Of a stretch of 64,000 nt of DNA, positions 42,375-50,893 are shown piece after piece. A model generated the notes under the pieces. The model was not told where the DNA came from, made no database searches, and saw nothing but the letters and a program-made list of their open reading frames with translations. Position 1 is the first letter of the stretch; each line of letters starts with the position of its first letter. Made by a program: the position numbers and the translations under genes. Origin of the DNA: Nocardioides sp. J54 (lineage in GTDB: Bacteria > Actinomycetota > Actinomycetes > Propionibacteriales > Nocardioidaceae); the NCBI RefSeq assembly GCF_000519005.1, contig NZ_JAER01000013.1:1-64000 (forward strand), read 5' to 3'.

Positions 42375-44054
42375 ATGCCCGACTACCTGCGCCTCCCCGG
42401 CCGCCTCACCGCACCGGAACCGGGGTGGACGACCCGCGCCGACGTCGTCATCGTCGGCTCCGGCATCGCCGGACTGACCGCTGCGCTGCGCCTGCGCGAG
42501 CACGTCGACAAGGTCCTCGTGGTGACCAAGGACGTGCTGTCGGCCGGCTCCACGCAGTGGGCGCAGGGCGGCATCGCCGCGGCCCTCGGCCCCGAGGACA
42601 CCCCCGGCCAGCACGAGGTCGACACCCTCGTCGCCGGTGCCGGCGCCTGTGATGCCGACGCCGTGCGGGTCCTCGTCGACGAGGGCCCGGAGGCCGTGCA
42701 CGAGCTGATCGCGCTCGGCACCAACTTCGACCACACCGCCGACGGCGAGCTGTCGCTGACCCGCGAGGGCGGGCACCACCGCGACCGGATCGCCCACGCC
42801 GGCGGCGACGCCACCGGCGCGGAGATCCAGCGCGCCCTCGTCGCGGCGATCGATGCCGCCCCCGACATCGAGGTCATCCAGCACGCGCTCGCCGTCGACC
42901 TGCTGCTCGCCGCCGACGGCGGCGTCGCCGGGGTGACCCTGCACGTGATGGGGGAGGGCCAGCGCGAGGGCGTCGGCGCGGTCCACTGTCGTGCCGTCGT
43001 CCTGGCCAGCGGCGGCTTCGGCCAGGTCTTCTCCCAGACCACCAACCCGCCGGTCTCGACCGGCGACGGCATGGCGCTCGCGCTGCGCGCCGGCGCCACC
43101 CTGCGCGACCTCGAGTTCGTGCAGTTCCACCCGACGGTGATGTACCTCGGACCCGACTCACGCGGCCAGCAGCCGCTGATCTCCGAGGCGGTCCGCGGCG
43201 AGGGCGCCTTCCTCGTCGACGACGAGGGCGACCGGTTCATGCAGGGCGTCCACGAGCTCGCCGACCTCGCGCCGCGCGACGTCGTCGCCAAGGCGATCAT
43301 GAAGCGGATGCTCGAGACCGGACGGCCGCACATGTGGCTCGACGCCCGTCACCTCGGCGCGGACTTCTGGGAGCGCCGCTTCCCGACCATCCTCGCCACG
43401 GCCCGCTCGCACGGGGTCGACCCGGTCACCGAGCTGATCCCCGTCTCCCCGGCGTGCCACTACGTCTCCGGCGGCGTGCGCACCGACCTCGACGGCCGCA
43501 GCGACGTCCCCGGCCTCTACGCCAGCGGCGAGGTCGCCTGCTCGGGCGTGCACGGCGCCAACCGGCTCGCGTCGAACTCCCTGCTCGACGGCCTCGTCTT
43601 CTCCCGCCGGATCGCGAAGGTGCTGCCGGGCGAGCTGCGCGACTGGGCCGAGCCCGCGACCGACCACCGTGCCCAGGGCCTCGTCCCCGGCAGCGCGCGC
43701 CGCGAGCTGCAGGAGACGATGACCTCCCGCGTCGGCGTGCTGCGCCACGCCGACGGCCTCGCCGAGGCGGTGCAGCTGCTCGACAAGGTGGCCGCCGTGG
43801 AGTCCGCGGTCATCGACCAGGAGGCGTGGGAGACCACCAACCTGCTGACCATCGCCACCGCCCTCGCCGAGGCTGCCGCGCTGCGCGAGGAGACCCGCGG
43901 GTCGCACTGGCGCGAGGACCACCCCGAGCGCGACGACTCCGTCTTCGCCGGCCACTACGACGTGCGGATGGTCGACGGCGCGACCGTCGTGGCGTTCACC
44001 CCGGCGGTCCAGACCGACCCGAGTGTCGGACCCGTGGCGGGGGTGCCCCGATGA
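42375..44054 (+). CDS. nadB: L-aspartate oxidase
   Basis: A 559-residue FAD enzyme that oxidises aspartate to iminoaspartate, the first step of de novo NAD synthesis. The FAD motif is DVVIVGSGIAGLTAALRL (about 24-41). STQWAQGGIAAALG, REGGHHRDRIAHAGGDATG and the C-terminal YASGEVACSGVHGANRLASNSLL identify NadB within the fumarate reductase family. The next enzyme, quinolinate synthase (nadA), is not in the window. Its TGA overlaps the nadC ATG. Confidence 0.94.
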   Translation: MPDYLRLPGRLTAPEPGWTTRADVVIVGSGIAGLTAALRLREHVDKVLVVTKDVLSAGSTQWAQGGIAAALGPEDTPGQHEVDTLVAGAGACDADAVRVLVDEGPEAVHELIALGTNFDHTADGELSLTREGGHHRDRIAHAGGDATGAEIQRALVAAIDAAPDIEVIQHALAVDLLLAADGGVAGVTLHVMGEGQREGVGAVHCRAVVLASGGFGQVFSQTTNPPVSTGDGMALALRAGATLRDLEFVQFHPTVMYLGPDSRGQQPLISEAVRGEGAFLVDDEGDRFMQGVHELADLAPRDVVAKAIMKRMLETGRPHMWLDARHLGADFWERRFPTILATARSHGVDPVTELIPVSPACHYVSGGVRTDLDGRSDVPGLYASGEVACSGVHGANRLASNSLLDGLVFSRRIAKVLPGELRDWAEPATDHRAQGLVPGSARRELQETMTSRVGVLRHADGLAEAVQLLDKVAAVESAVIDQEAWETTNLLTIATALAEAAALREETRGSHWREDHPERDDSVFAGHYDVRMVDGATVVAFTPAVQTDPSVGPVAGVPR

Positions 44055-44971
44055 TCGCCCGCACGCCGTACGACGACCTGCCGGTCGCCCTCGTCGAGGA
44101 GATCGCCGCTGCCGGCCTGGACCCGCGAGCGGTCCACGACCACGTCGCCCTCGCCTTCGAGGAGGACCTCCCCGGTGGCGTCGACGACGTCACCAGCGCC
44201 GCGATGCCCGACATGGGCGCCGCCGTCGCCGACTTCGCAGCCCGCGAGCCCGGCGTGGTCGCCGGCCTCGCGATCGCCGAGCTCGCCTTCGCCTACGCCC
44301 TCGGCGACACCGTCGAGGTCACCGGGCGCGTGCCCGACGGCACCCGGGTCCAGCCCGGCGACGTGGTGCTCACCGTGACCGGTCCGGTCAAGGGCGTGCT
44401 CACCGCGGAGCGGACCGCGCTCAACTTCGCCTCGCACCTCTCCGGCGTCGCGACCGCGACCTCGCGGTGGGTCGACGCCCTCGCCGGCACCCGGGCGCGC
44501 GTGCTCGACACCCGCAAGACCCTGCCGGGCTGGCGGGCGCTGCAGAAGTACGCCGTGCGCTGCGGTGGCGGGGTCAACCACCGGATGAGCCTCGTCGACC
44601 GGGCGATGGTCAAGGACAACCACGCGGTCGCGGCGGGCGGCGTCGTGGCGGCGTACCAGGCCGTCGTCGCCGCCAACCCCGGCCTGCGGGTCGAGGTCGA
44701 GGTGATGGACCTCGACGAGCTGCGCGCCGTGCTCGCCGCCGGGTGCACCGAGGTGCTGCTCGACAACATGTCGACCGCCGACATGGCCGAGGCCGTGCGG
44801 ATCAACGCCGAGGCGGGCGGCCACGCCACCCTCGAGGCGTCCGGCGGGCTCACCCTGGAGCGGGCGCGCGAGGTGGCCGAGACCGGCGTCGACTTCATCT
44901 CGGTGGGCGCGCTCACCCACTCCGTCATCGTGTTCGACCTCGGGCTGGACTTCCGGACGCCACAGCCATGA
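44051..44971 (+). CDS. nadC: Nicotinate-nucleotide pyrophosphorylase (quinolinate phosphoribosyltransferase)
   Basis: A 306-residue enzyme converting quinolinate and PRPP to nicotinate mononucleotide and CO2. Conserved parts: EEDLPGGVDDVTS, TLNFASHLSGVAT-like ALNFASHLSGVAT, DTRKTLPGWRALQKYAVRCG, GGVNHRMSL and the late ASGGLTLERAREVAETGVDFISVG. ATG 44051 overlaps the nadB stop and the TGA overlaps the coaX ATG. Confidence 0.95.
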   Translation: MIARTPYDDLPVALVEEIAAAGLDPRAVHDHVALAFEEDLPGGVDDVTSAAMPDMGAAVADFAAREPGVVAGLAIAELAFAYALGDTVEVTGRVPDGTRVQPGDVVLTVTGPVKGVLTAERTALNFASHLSGVATATSRWVDALAGTRARVLDTRKTLPGWRALQKYAVRCGGGVNHRMSLVDRAMVKDNHAVAAGGVVAAYQAVVAANPGLRVEVEVMDLDELRAVLAAGCTEVLLDNMSTADMAEAVRINAEAGGHATLEASGGLTLERAREVAETGVDFISVGALTHSVIVFDLGLDFRTPQP

Positions 44972-45741
44972 GCCTGCTCGCCGCCGACATCGGCAACGCC
45001 CACACCGTCCTCGGCCTGCTCGAGGACGGCGAGGTCGTCGCGGACTGGCGCGTGGGCACCAACGAGCACCGCACCGCCGACGAGTGGGCGGTGCTGCTGC
45101 GCGGCCTCCTCGGCCACGACGAGGACGCCGTCACGGGCGTCGCGGTGTGCTCCACCGTCCCCTCGGTCCTCAACGCGTGGCGGGAGATGCTCGCCGACCA
45201 CTTCCCCGAGGTGCCGCGGGTCATCGTCGAGCCCGGCATCCGCACCGGCGTCCCGATCGTCGTCGACAACCCGCGCGAGGTCGGCACCGACCGGATCATC
45301 AACGCCCTCGCCGCGGCCTCCGACTACTCCGGGCCCGCGATCGTCGTCGACTTCGGCGGCACCGCCACCACCTTCGACGTCGTCGACGCCGCGGGCCGGT
45401 ACGTCGGCGGCGCGATCACGCCCGGCATCGAGATCTCCCTCGAGGCGCTCAGCCGCGGGGGCGCGCAGCTGCGGATGGTCGAGCTGGTCCGCCCCCGCAG
45501 CGTGATCGGCAAGAACACCGTCGAGGCCCTGCAGTCCGGCATGGTCTTCGGCGTCGCCAGCCAGGTCGAGGGCATGGTCGAGCGCCTCGTCGCCGCCCTC
45601 GGCGCCCCCGTCGAGGGCGTCGCGGTCATCGCCACCGGCTACCTCGCCCCGCTCGTGCTCGACGAGTGCCGCTGCTTCACCGACCACGCCCCCTGGCTGA
45701 CCCTGCGCGGCCTCGGGCTGGTCTACGCCCGGAACACCTGA
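44968..45741 (+). CDS. coaX: Type III pantothenate kinase
   Basis: A 257-residue kinase of the acetate/sugar kinase fold that phosphorylates pantothenate to begin CoA synthesis. The phosphate motif is LLAADIGNAHTVLGL (about 3-17); GTDRIINALAA and IVVDFGGTATTFDVV follow, with the K+-binding region GGAITPGIEISLEAL. It is the last gene of the panC-panD-nadB-nadC-coaX series. The lysine-tRNA ligase gene that separates coaX and lsr2 in mycobacteria is absent from this position. Confidence 0.94.
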   Translation: MSLLAADIGNAHTVLGLLEDGEVVADWRVGTNEHRTADEWAVLLRGLLGHDEDAVTGVAVCSTVPSVLNAWREMLADHFPEVPRVIVEPGIRTGVPIVVDNPREVGTDRIINALAAASDYSGPAIVVDFGGTATTFDVVDAAGRYVGGAITPGIEISLEALSRGGAQLRMVELVRPRSVIGKNTVEALQSGMVFGVASQVEGMVERLVAALGAPVEGVAVIATGYLAPLVLDECRCFTDHAPWLTLRGLGLVYARNT

Positions 45742-45885
45742 GATATCGGCGGGGCGTCATTTCCGATATCCCGGAGCGACGTTTTCCATTCCTCCCCGGC
45801 CGGTCGCTTTCTCCGGAATGCGCATTTCGCTAATATCCGGATTCCCGGGATCCGGGAAATCGTCGTGATATTCGAGGAGAATGCA
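45742..45885 (+). promoter_or_regulatory. AT-rich lsr2 upstream region
   Basis: These 144 bp are visibly richer in A/T than the surroundings. They contain an inverted repeat GATATCGG...CCGATATC at 45742-45771 that may end the coaX message, a TAATAT hexamer at about 45833 and an ATTCCCGGGATCCGGGAAAT hairpin. AT-rich DNA is the preferred binding target of Lsr2, so autoregulation is likely. Confidence 0.5.
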
Positions 45886-46227
45886 ATGGCCCAGCGCGTC
45901 AACATCGTCCTGGTGGACGACATCGACGGCAGCGATGCGACGCAGACCGTGACCTTCGGCCTCGACGGCGCCAGCTACGAGATCGACCTCAACGACGAGA
46001 ACGCCGCCGCGCTGCGCGAGGCGCTCGCGCCGTACCTCGGCCACGCCCGCAAGGTCGGCCGCGGCGGCGGCGGTGGCCGACGGGCCTCGAAGTCCACCGC
46101 ATCCGCCTCGTCGTCCGGCGCGTCCGCCGCCGAGATCCGCGAGTGGGCGCGCGAGAACGGCTACGACGTCCCCGCCCGCGGCCGCATCCCCGCCGAGGTC
46201 CGGCAGGCGTACGAGGCCTCGAACTGA
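45886..46227 (+). CDS. lsr2: Lsr2 nucleoid-associated protein
   Basis: A 113-residue H-NS-like protein that bridges DNA and silences AT-rich, often foreign, genes. The N-terminal dimerisation domain (about 1-60) begins MAQRVNIVLVDDIDGS. A Gly/Arg/Ser linker follows, and the C-terminal DNA-binding domain has the AT-hook-like RGR in DVPARGRIPAEV. The ATG at 45886 has AGGAGA 5 nt upstream; an upstream in-frame ATG at 45865 would put that site inside the gene. In mycobacteria lsr2 is followed directly by clpC1; here a 10.5-kb block intervenes. Confidence 0.95.
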   Translation: MAQRVNIVLVDDIDGSDATQTVTFGLDGASYEIDLNDENAAALREALAPYLGHARKVGRGGGGGRRASKSTASASSSGASAAEIREWARENGYDVPARGRIPAEVRQAYEASN

Positions 46228-46730
46228 CCTGAGTGGCGCGAGCGCGTCGCCTGTCGAGGACTGCGCGCAGGCCTCGCAAGCTCGGCCCGCACTTGCCCTC
46301 GACGCGCCTTCGGCGCGGTGGCCGCGCTGCCGCGGGCGCGGTTGACTTCCGTACGTCCTGCCTCCGCCTGGCGGCAAGACGGGCGTAGGTGGTCCGAGCG
46401 TTGCTCCCGGTGGTTGAGGTGCGACGAGCGCCAGCGAGGAGCCTCGAAACCTCCGGGCGTTGATGGCGGATTGTGGCGGGCACAGCCGGGTGGACCGTGG
46501 CCGGTGGTTTCGAGGCTCGGCGCCGGGGCGCCTCGCACCTCAACCACCGGCAGCTGGTGCGGGCGAGCCTCAGGCGGTCGAGCGTTGCTCCCGGTGGTTG
46601 AGGTGCGACGAGCGTCAGCGAGGAGCCTCGAAACCGCCGGGCCTCGACGGCGGGCTGTGGAGGCACAGCCGGGTGGACCGGGGGCGGTGGCGCGTCCGGG
46701 CGGGCGTGCCGGATCTCCTATGCTGTCCGG
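46228..46730. repeat. Repeat cluster left of the sulfotransferase gene
   Basis: No gene is supported in these 503 bp. A long repeat (46236-46413) recurs at 47758-47936. Shorter boxes GGTGGTTGAGGTGCGA...CCTCGAAACC lie at about 46410-46451 and 46592-46635 in direct orientation and at 46504-46547 inverted. The first two form an inverted pair around GTGGCGGGCACAGCCGGGTGGACCG. The last unit loses its right arm at about 46690, where the sulfotransferase promoter begins. Confidence 0.85.
46719..46724 (+). promoter_or_regulatory. Leaderless -10 hexamer TATGCT
   Basis: TATGCT ends 6 nt before GTG 46731. Confidence 0.55.
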
Positions 46731-47750
46731 GTGATCGACGGCCAGCCTGCGACCGATGCCATGCTCACCCGGCTGCGGGAGATCCCCGGCGGGGTCTGGC
46801 GCACCTACATCGCCCCTGAGTCGAAGGTCGTCTTCGAGGCGCTCAACAAGAACGCCTGCACCAGCCTCAAGTGGATGATGGCCGACCTGGCCGGCGAGGA
46901 CCCGGAGAGCTTCCGGGCGCGCGACATGCCCTACCTCGACGACTCCGAGCCGATCCACAACCGCGACCTGTGGAAGATCTCGCCACGGCTGGACTCGCTC
47001 ACCCCCGCGCAGCGCGCGGAGATCCACCCCGACAACGGGTGGTTCGTGTTCGCCGTCGTGCGCGACCCGCGGGTGCGCCTGTTCTCGGCGTGGCAGAACA
47101 AGCTGCTGATCGAGACGCCGTTCAGCGTGCGCTGGGCCAAGGAGTGGTGGTACCCCCGCCACCCGCTCACCGCGGAGACGGTCATCGAGGACTTCGCCAA
47201 GTTCGTCGACCTCATGGGCCAGGAGGAGCCGCACTGGCTGCGGGCCAAGGACGCGCACTTCCGCGACCAGGTCGAGATGCTGGGCGAGGACGCCGTCCCG
47301 TACACGAAGATCTACGACATCAGCGAGATCAAGCAGCTCCAGGCCGACCTCAACGAGCACCTCGCCGCCCAGGGCCGGCCGCCGGTGAAGCTGCCGCGCG
47401 CCAACCCCACGCCCCTCAAGGCGATCGGCGCGCTGTACGAGAACGGCGTCCGCGAGAAGATCGAGAGCATCTACGCCGCCGACTTCGAGCGCTTCGGCCA
47501 CCTGTGGGACTTCTCCCGCACCGAGGCCGCCGAGCCGTGGACCCAGGCCGCCCTCAACGCCTGCGAGCAGGAGGCGTCGCTCGGCAAGCGGATCGGCGAG
47601 CTCTACCGGATCGCCCGCGACCGCAAGAAGGAGCTCGCCGACACCCGCGCCGAGCTCGACGCCGCGAAGCGCCGCATCGCCGAGCTCGAGGCGCGCACCA
47701 GCCTGCGTGGCCAGGCCCGCGCCGCCGCCTCGCGCCTCCGCCGCCGCTGA
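46731..47750 (+). CDS. Sulfotransferase family 2-type protein
   Basis: A 339-residue enzyme probably transferring sulfate from PAPS to a carbohydrate. NKNACTSLKWMM (about 40-51) fits the 5'-phosphosulfate loop of carbohydrate sulfotransferases and FAVVRDPRVRLFSAWQN (about 105-121) the 3'-phosphate motif. The last 65 residues form an Ala/Glu/Arg coiled coil ending in a basic tail (SRLRRR), which may attach it to the membrane or a partner. There is no signal peptide, so it acts in the cytosol. It is flanked on both sides by copies of the same 180-bp repeat. The GTG is leaderless by TATGCT. Confidence 0.83.
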   Translation: MIDGQPATDAMLTRLREIPGGVWRTYIAPESKVVFEALNKNACTSLKWMMADLAGEDPESFRARDMPYLDDSEPIHNRDLWKISPRLDSLTPAQRAEIHPDNGWFVFAVVRDPRVRLFSAWQNKLLIETPFSVRWAKEWWYPRHPLTAETVIEDFAKFVDLMGQEEPHWLRAKDAHFRDQVEMLGEDAVPYTKIYDISEIKQLQADLNEHLAAQGRPPVKLPRANPTPLKAIGALYENGVREKIESIYAADFERFGHLWDFSRTEAAEPWTQAALNACEQEASLGKRIGELYRIARDRKKELADTRAELDAAKRRIAELEARTSLRGQARAAASRLRRR

Positions 47751-48285
47751 GTCTTCTGCGCGAGCGCGTCGCCTGTCGAGGGCTGCGCGCAGGCCTCGCA
47801 AGCTCGGCCCGCACTTGCCCTCGACGCGCCTTCGGCGCGGGCGCCGCGCTGCCGCGCGCGCGGTTGCCTCCGGTGGATGGCACAGTCCGCCTGGCGGCAA
47901 GACCGGGCTAGGTGGTCCGAGCGTTGCTCCCGGTGGCCGCGTTGGTCTAGCGGCAAGCCTGGGGTGCGCTTCGCCGTACTCCCAGGGACTCTTACTACTC
48001 CCGGTGGTTGAGGTGCGAGGCCGCCCGCGGCCGAGCCTCGAAACCTCCGGGGCCTGCGGGGCGGGCTGTGGTGGGCACACTCCGGCGCACCGGGGGCGGT
48101 GGTTTCGAGGCTCGGCGCTGGGGCGCCTCGCACCTCAACCACCGGCAGGTTGCCGGGCGGCTCGCACCTCGACCACCGGCAGGTCGGCGGCGCCTCGCAC
48201 CTCAATCACCGGCAGGTTGCCGGCGATCCCGCGCCTCAACCCGGCAGGTTGCCGGGCGCCTCGCACTCGACCGCCGGCAGGGGGG
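47751..48285. repeat. Repeat cluster right of the sulfotransferase gene
   Basis: No gene is supported in these 535 bp. 47758-47936 repeats 46236-46413. The inverted pair of GGTGGTTGAGGTGCGA boxes recurs at 48003-48044 and 48099-48142, with the same core (GCGGGCTGTGGTGGGCACAC). A run of four to five decayed copies of CTCGCACCTCAACCACCGGCAGGT-like units fills 48125-48280. A short lower-GC hairpin (CCTGGG...CCCAGG, about 47959-47985) interrupts the second copy. Confidence 0.85.
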
Positions 48286-50892
48286 TCAGGCCTGGGGGGT
48301 CGGCACCGGGGGCAGGTCGCTGCGGTCGCGCTCGGTGAGGCGCACCCGCTCCACGACGCGCTCGCAGCAGCGGCCGTCGCGCAGCGGGAAGGTGACGTCG
48401 ATCCGCTCCTGGTAGACCCCGGTCGGGTGCGGTCCGGCCCCGAGCACGTCGAGGGTGGCCTGCACGGCGTCCTCCGCGCTCGCGGTGACCGGGCCGAAGC
48501 CGTCGCGCTCGTAGTCGTAGTAGCCGGCGCGGCCGACGTGGCCGCCGCCGAGGACCAGGTCGGCGTCGAACTGGTAGTAGACGACCGGGCGCTGCAGGTA
48601 GGCCGCGTTGAAGGCCACCGACGAGAAGTCGGTGACGAACGCCCGCGCCCGCGCGAAGAGCTCCTGTGGGTCCTGGCCCTCGTAGCTCAGCGGCGTCACG
48701 TGGGCCGGCAGGTCCAGGTGGGGGAGCAGCGGCTGCAGGTTCGGGTGCGGCAGGAAGCCGAGGGTCACCCCGTGCTCGCGGCAGGCCTTCGCGAGGCGGT
48801 CGTCGCGGAGGTACTCCATCCACGCCTTCACGAAGTAGCTGTCGAGCAGGGACAGGTCGAGGTCACGGCGCTGGCTGCCCTCGATGATCGGCGGCATCAG
48901 GTTGTTGCGCCAGGTGGGTGCGACCAGCAGCAGGTCCCGCTTGTCGACGGGGAAGCGGTCGCCGACGGCCTGCAGGCGGTCGAAGCGGGGCAGGCCGGTG
49001 AGCGCGACCTCCTTCGTCGTGAAGACGTATGACGTGTCGTCGCCCGCGATCGACGCGAGCTCCTGCGGCGTGCTCACCACGAAGGTCTCGATGCGCTTCG
49101 GGTCCAGCCACGAGGACAGGTCGTCCTTGATCACGCCGTGCTGCAGGAAGTGGAAGCGCCACTTCGCGTGGGTGAACTCGAGCACCGGCCACGGCCGGAC
49201 GATCGCGGCGTCGGCGTGGGAGGACAGCAGGTGGGTGGCGTGCGACATCAGCACCCGCCACTGCAGGGACTTGTAGGCGACCAGCCGGTCGCCGTGCCCC
49301 TCGGCGCGGAACCGGTCCCACTCCTTGCCGCCCTTCTCGAGGACGAACCAGGCGTTGATCTCCGGGTGGTTCTCGCGCACGTAGCGGAACAGGATCTCGG
49401 CGCTGTCGGCGGCGTCGTGGACGCGGTCCATGAAGACCCACGCGTCGGCGTACCGGCGCGCCACGGCCGGCCGGTCCTTGATGCGTGCGGCGACCTTGCT
49501 CAGCCGCGAGGTGGGGCGGCGCTGGCGCAGCATGTCGGGGATCTCGCTGCGGGCGAAGCCGGACTCGGGGTTGAGCCACCAGCGCAGCTGCCCCGGCGGG
49601 GCCACCTGGACCCGGCGCGGGTCGCGGCGGTAGATGAAGTCGGCGGGCTCACCGTTGCGGAGCAGGCGCAGGCTGACGTCGGCCGGGAGCCACACCACGC
49701 GCTGGCGCAACAGCGTGCGGCCGTAGTACGCCCACGCCCGCACCTTGCCGTGGCTGGGCTCGATCGGGCGGCCGTTCGCGAGCCACTGCTCCTCGGGCAG
49801 GTCGCCGGTGAAGAAGTAGGTCGCCCGCACCAGCTCCTGCGTGGTGTCGAGGTCGTGGAGCAGCACCTCCTGCTCGACCCACGGCTCCGGGTCGTAGCCG
49901 TGCTCGAGCACCAGCCGGGCCTGGGGCGGCACCGACGGCGGGAGGTACGGCGAGGTGGCGTGCACGTCGACCTCGTCGAGGATCTGCCGCGCCAGCTCGT
50001 GGAAGCGCTCGGGGACCTCGCCGGAGACCGGCCGCTCGCCGGCCTTGGGGTCGGGACGCGAGAAGTACCACTGCAGCTCGTAGAGCAGGAAGGTCGCGGC
50101 CCAGCCCGGGAGCTCGCCGAAGGCCTCCTTGCCGCGACGGATCACGTCGAGGTAGCCGTGCTCCGGTACCGCGGTGTAGCGGCCCGGGTGCATCCCCGCC
50201 GTCTGCAGCGTGGAGCTGGCGTCCTCGCGCTTGCGGTAGTGGTACTTCGCGCGCTGCAGGAAGCCGACCTGCGGCCGGTCGAACAAGAAGAGGTAGCGGC
50301 AGTTGAAGTGGCCGTCCTCGAAGTTAGGGCGCACGCGGCTGTCGAAGCGCAGGTCCGCATCACGGATCGCGTCGAGCAGGAAGAAGGTGGCCGGCGAGCT
50401 GCCGTGGAAGCGGTCCGGGCTGGCGCTCAGGTCGACGTACGGGCTGCCGGCGAACATCGCGCGGAGCGGGTGGCTGTCGCTCACCTTGCCGCTGCGCTCG
50501 TTCCAGATCAGGCGGTTGGTGGCGGCCATGTGCGCCTCGGGGTGCGCGCGGACGAAGTCGCGGACCACCTCGAGGTAGTCGGGCTCGAGGACGTCGTCCG
50601 GGTCCGGGAAGGTGATCCACGTGCCGGTGGACTCCTGGATCCCGCGGTTGCGGGCCGCGCCCTGGCCGCCGTTCTCCTGGGTGACCACGCGCACGGTGCC
50701 GGGCCGGCGGGCCGCCCACTCCGCGAGCAGGCGCGACGAGTCGTCCGTCGACCCGTCGTCGACCATCACGACCTCGACGTCGTCGAGGCCGGTGGTCTGC
50801 GCCTCGATCGAGTCGATGAAGTCGGGGAGGTACGGCGCGACGTTGTAGACGGCGCTCACGATGCTGAACAGCGGCCGGCTGTCGGTGGCCAT
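48286..50892 (-). CDS. Bifunctional glycosyltransferase/CDP-glycerol glycerophosphotransferase
   Basis: An 868-residue fusion. Residues 1-230 are a GT2 glycosyltransferase: LFSIVSAVYNVAPYL, the nucleotide site VEVVMVDDGSTDDS, and FPDPDDVLEPDYLEVV with the DxD-type motif. Residues about 500-840 are a CDP-glycerol:poly(glycerophosphate) glycerophosphotransferase (TagB/TagF type), recognised by FLQHGVIKDDLSSW, GFLPHPNLQPLLPHL and VTDFSSVAFNAAYLQRPVVYYQ. It should build a teichoic acid-like polymer from CDP-activated alditols on a lipid carrier at the inner membrane face. It ends 1 bp after the O-acyltransferase stop region on the same strand, so both are probably cotranscribed, with the acyltransferase first. 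Confidence 0.9.
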   Translation of the reverse strand: MATDSRPLFSIVSAVYNVAPYLPDFIDSIEAQTTGLDDVEVVMVDDGSTDDSSRLLAEWAARRPGTVRVVTQENGGQGAARNRGIQESTGTWITFPDPDDVLEPDYLEVVRDFVRAHPEAHMAATNRLIWNERSGKVSDSHPLRAMFAGSPYVDLSASPDRFHGSSPATFFLLDAIRDADLRFDSRVRPNFEDGHFNCRYLFLFDRPQVGFLQRAKYHYRKREDASSTLQTAGMHPGRYTAVPEHGYLDVIRRGKEAFGELPGWAATFLLYELQWYFSRPDPKAGERPVSGEVPERFHELARQILDEVDVHATSPYLPPSVPPQARLVLEHGYDPEPWVEQEVLLHDLDTTQELVRATYFFTGDLPEEQWLANGRPIEPSHGKVRAWAYYGRTLLRQRVVWLPADVSLRLLRNGEPADFIYRRDPRRVQVAPPGQLRWWLNPESGFARSEIPDMLRQRRPTSRLSKVAARIKDRPAVARRYADAWVFMDRVHDAADSAEILFRYVRENHPEINAWFVLEKGGKEWDRFRAEGHGDRLVAYKSLQWRVLMSHATHLLSSHADAAIVRPWPVLEFTHAKWRFHFLQHGVIKDDLSSWLDPKRIETFVVSTPQELASIAGDDTSYVFTTKEVALTGLPRFDRLQAVGDRFPVDKRDLLLVAPTWRNNLMPPIIEGSQRRDLDLSLLDSYFVKAWMEYLRDDRLAKACREHGVTLGFLPHPNLQPLLPHLDLPAHVTPLSYEGQDPQELFARARAFVTDFSSVAFNAAYLQRPVVYYQFDADLVLGGGHVGRAGYYDYERDGFGPVTASAEDAVQATLDVLGAGPHPTGVYQERIDVTFPLRDGRCCERVVERVRLTERDRSDLPPVPTPQA

Positions 50893-50893
50893 G

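Noticed and set aside
47936..48000. tRNA-like sequence GTTGGTCTAGCGGCAAGCC
   Set aside because: It recalls a D-arm, but no acceptor stem, proper anticodon arm or TTCGA loop follows; it is part of the repeat cluster.
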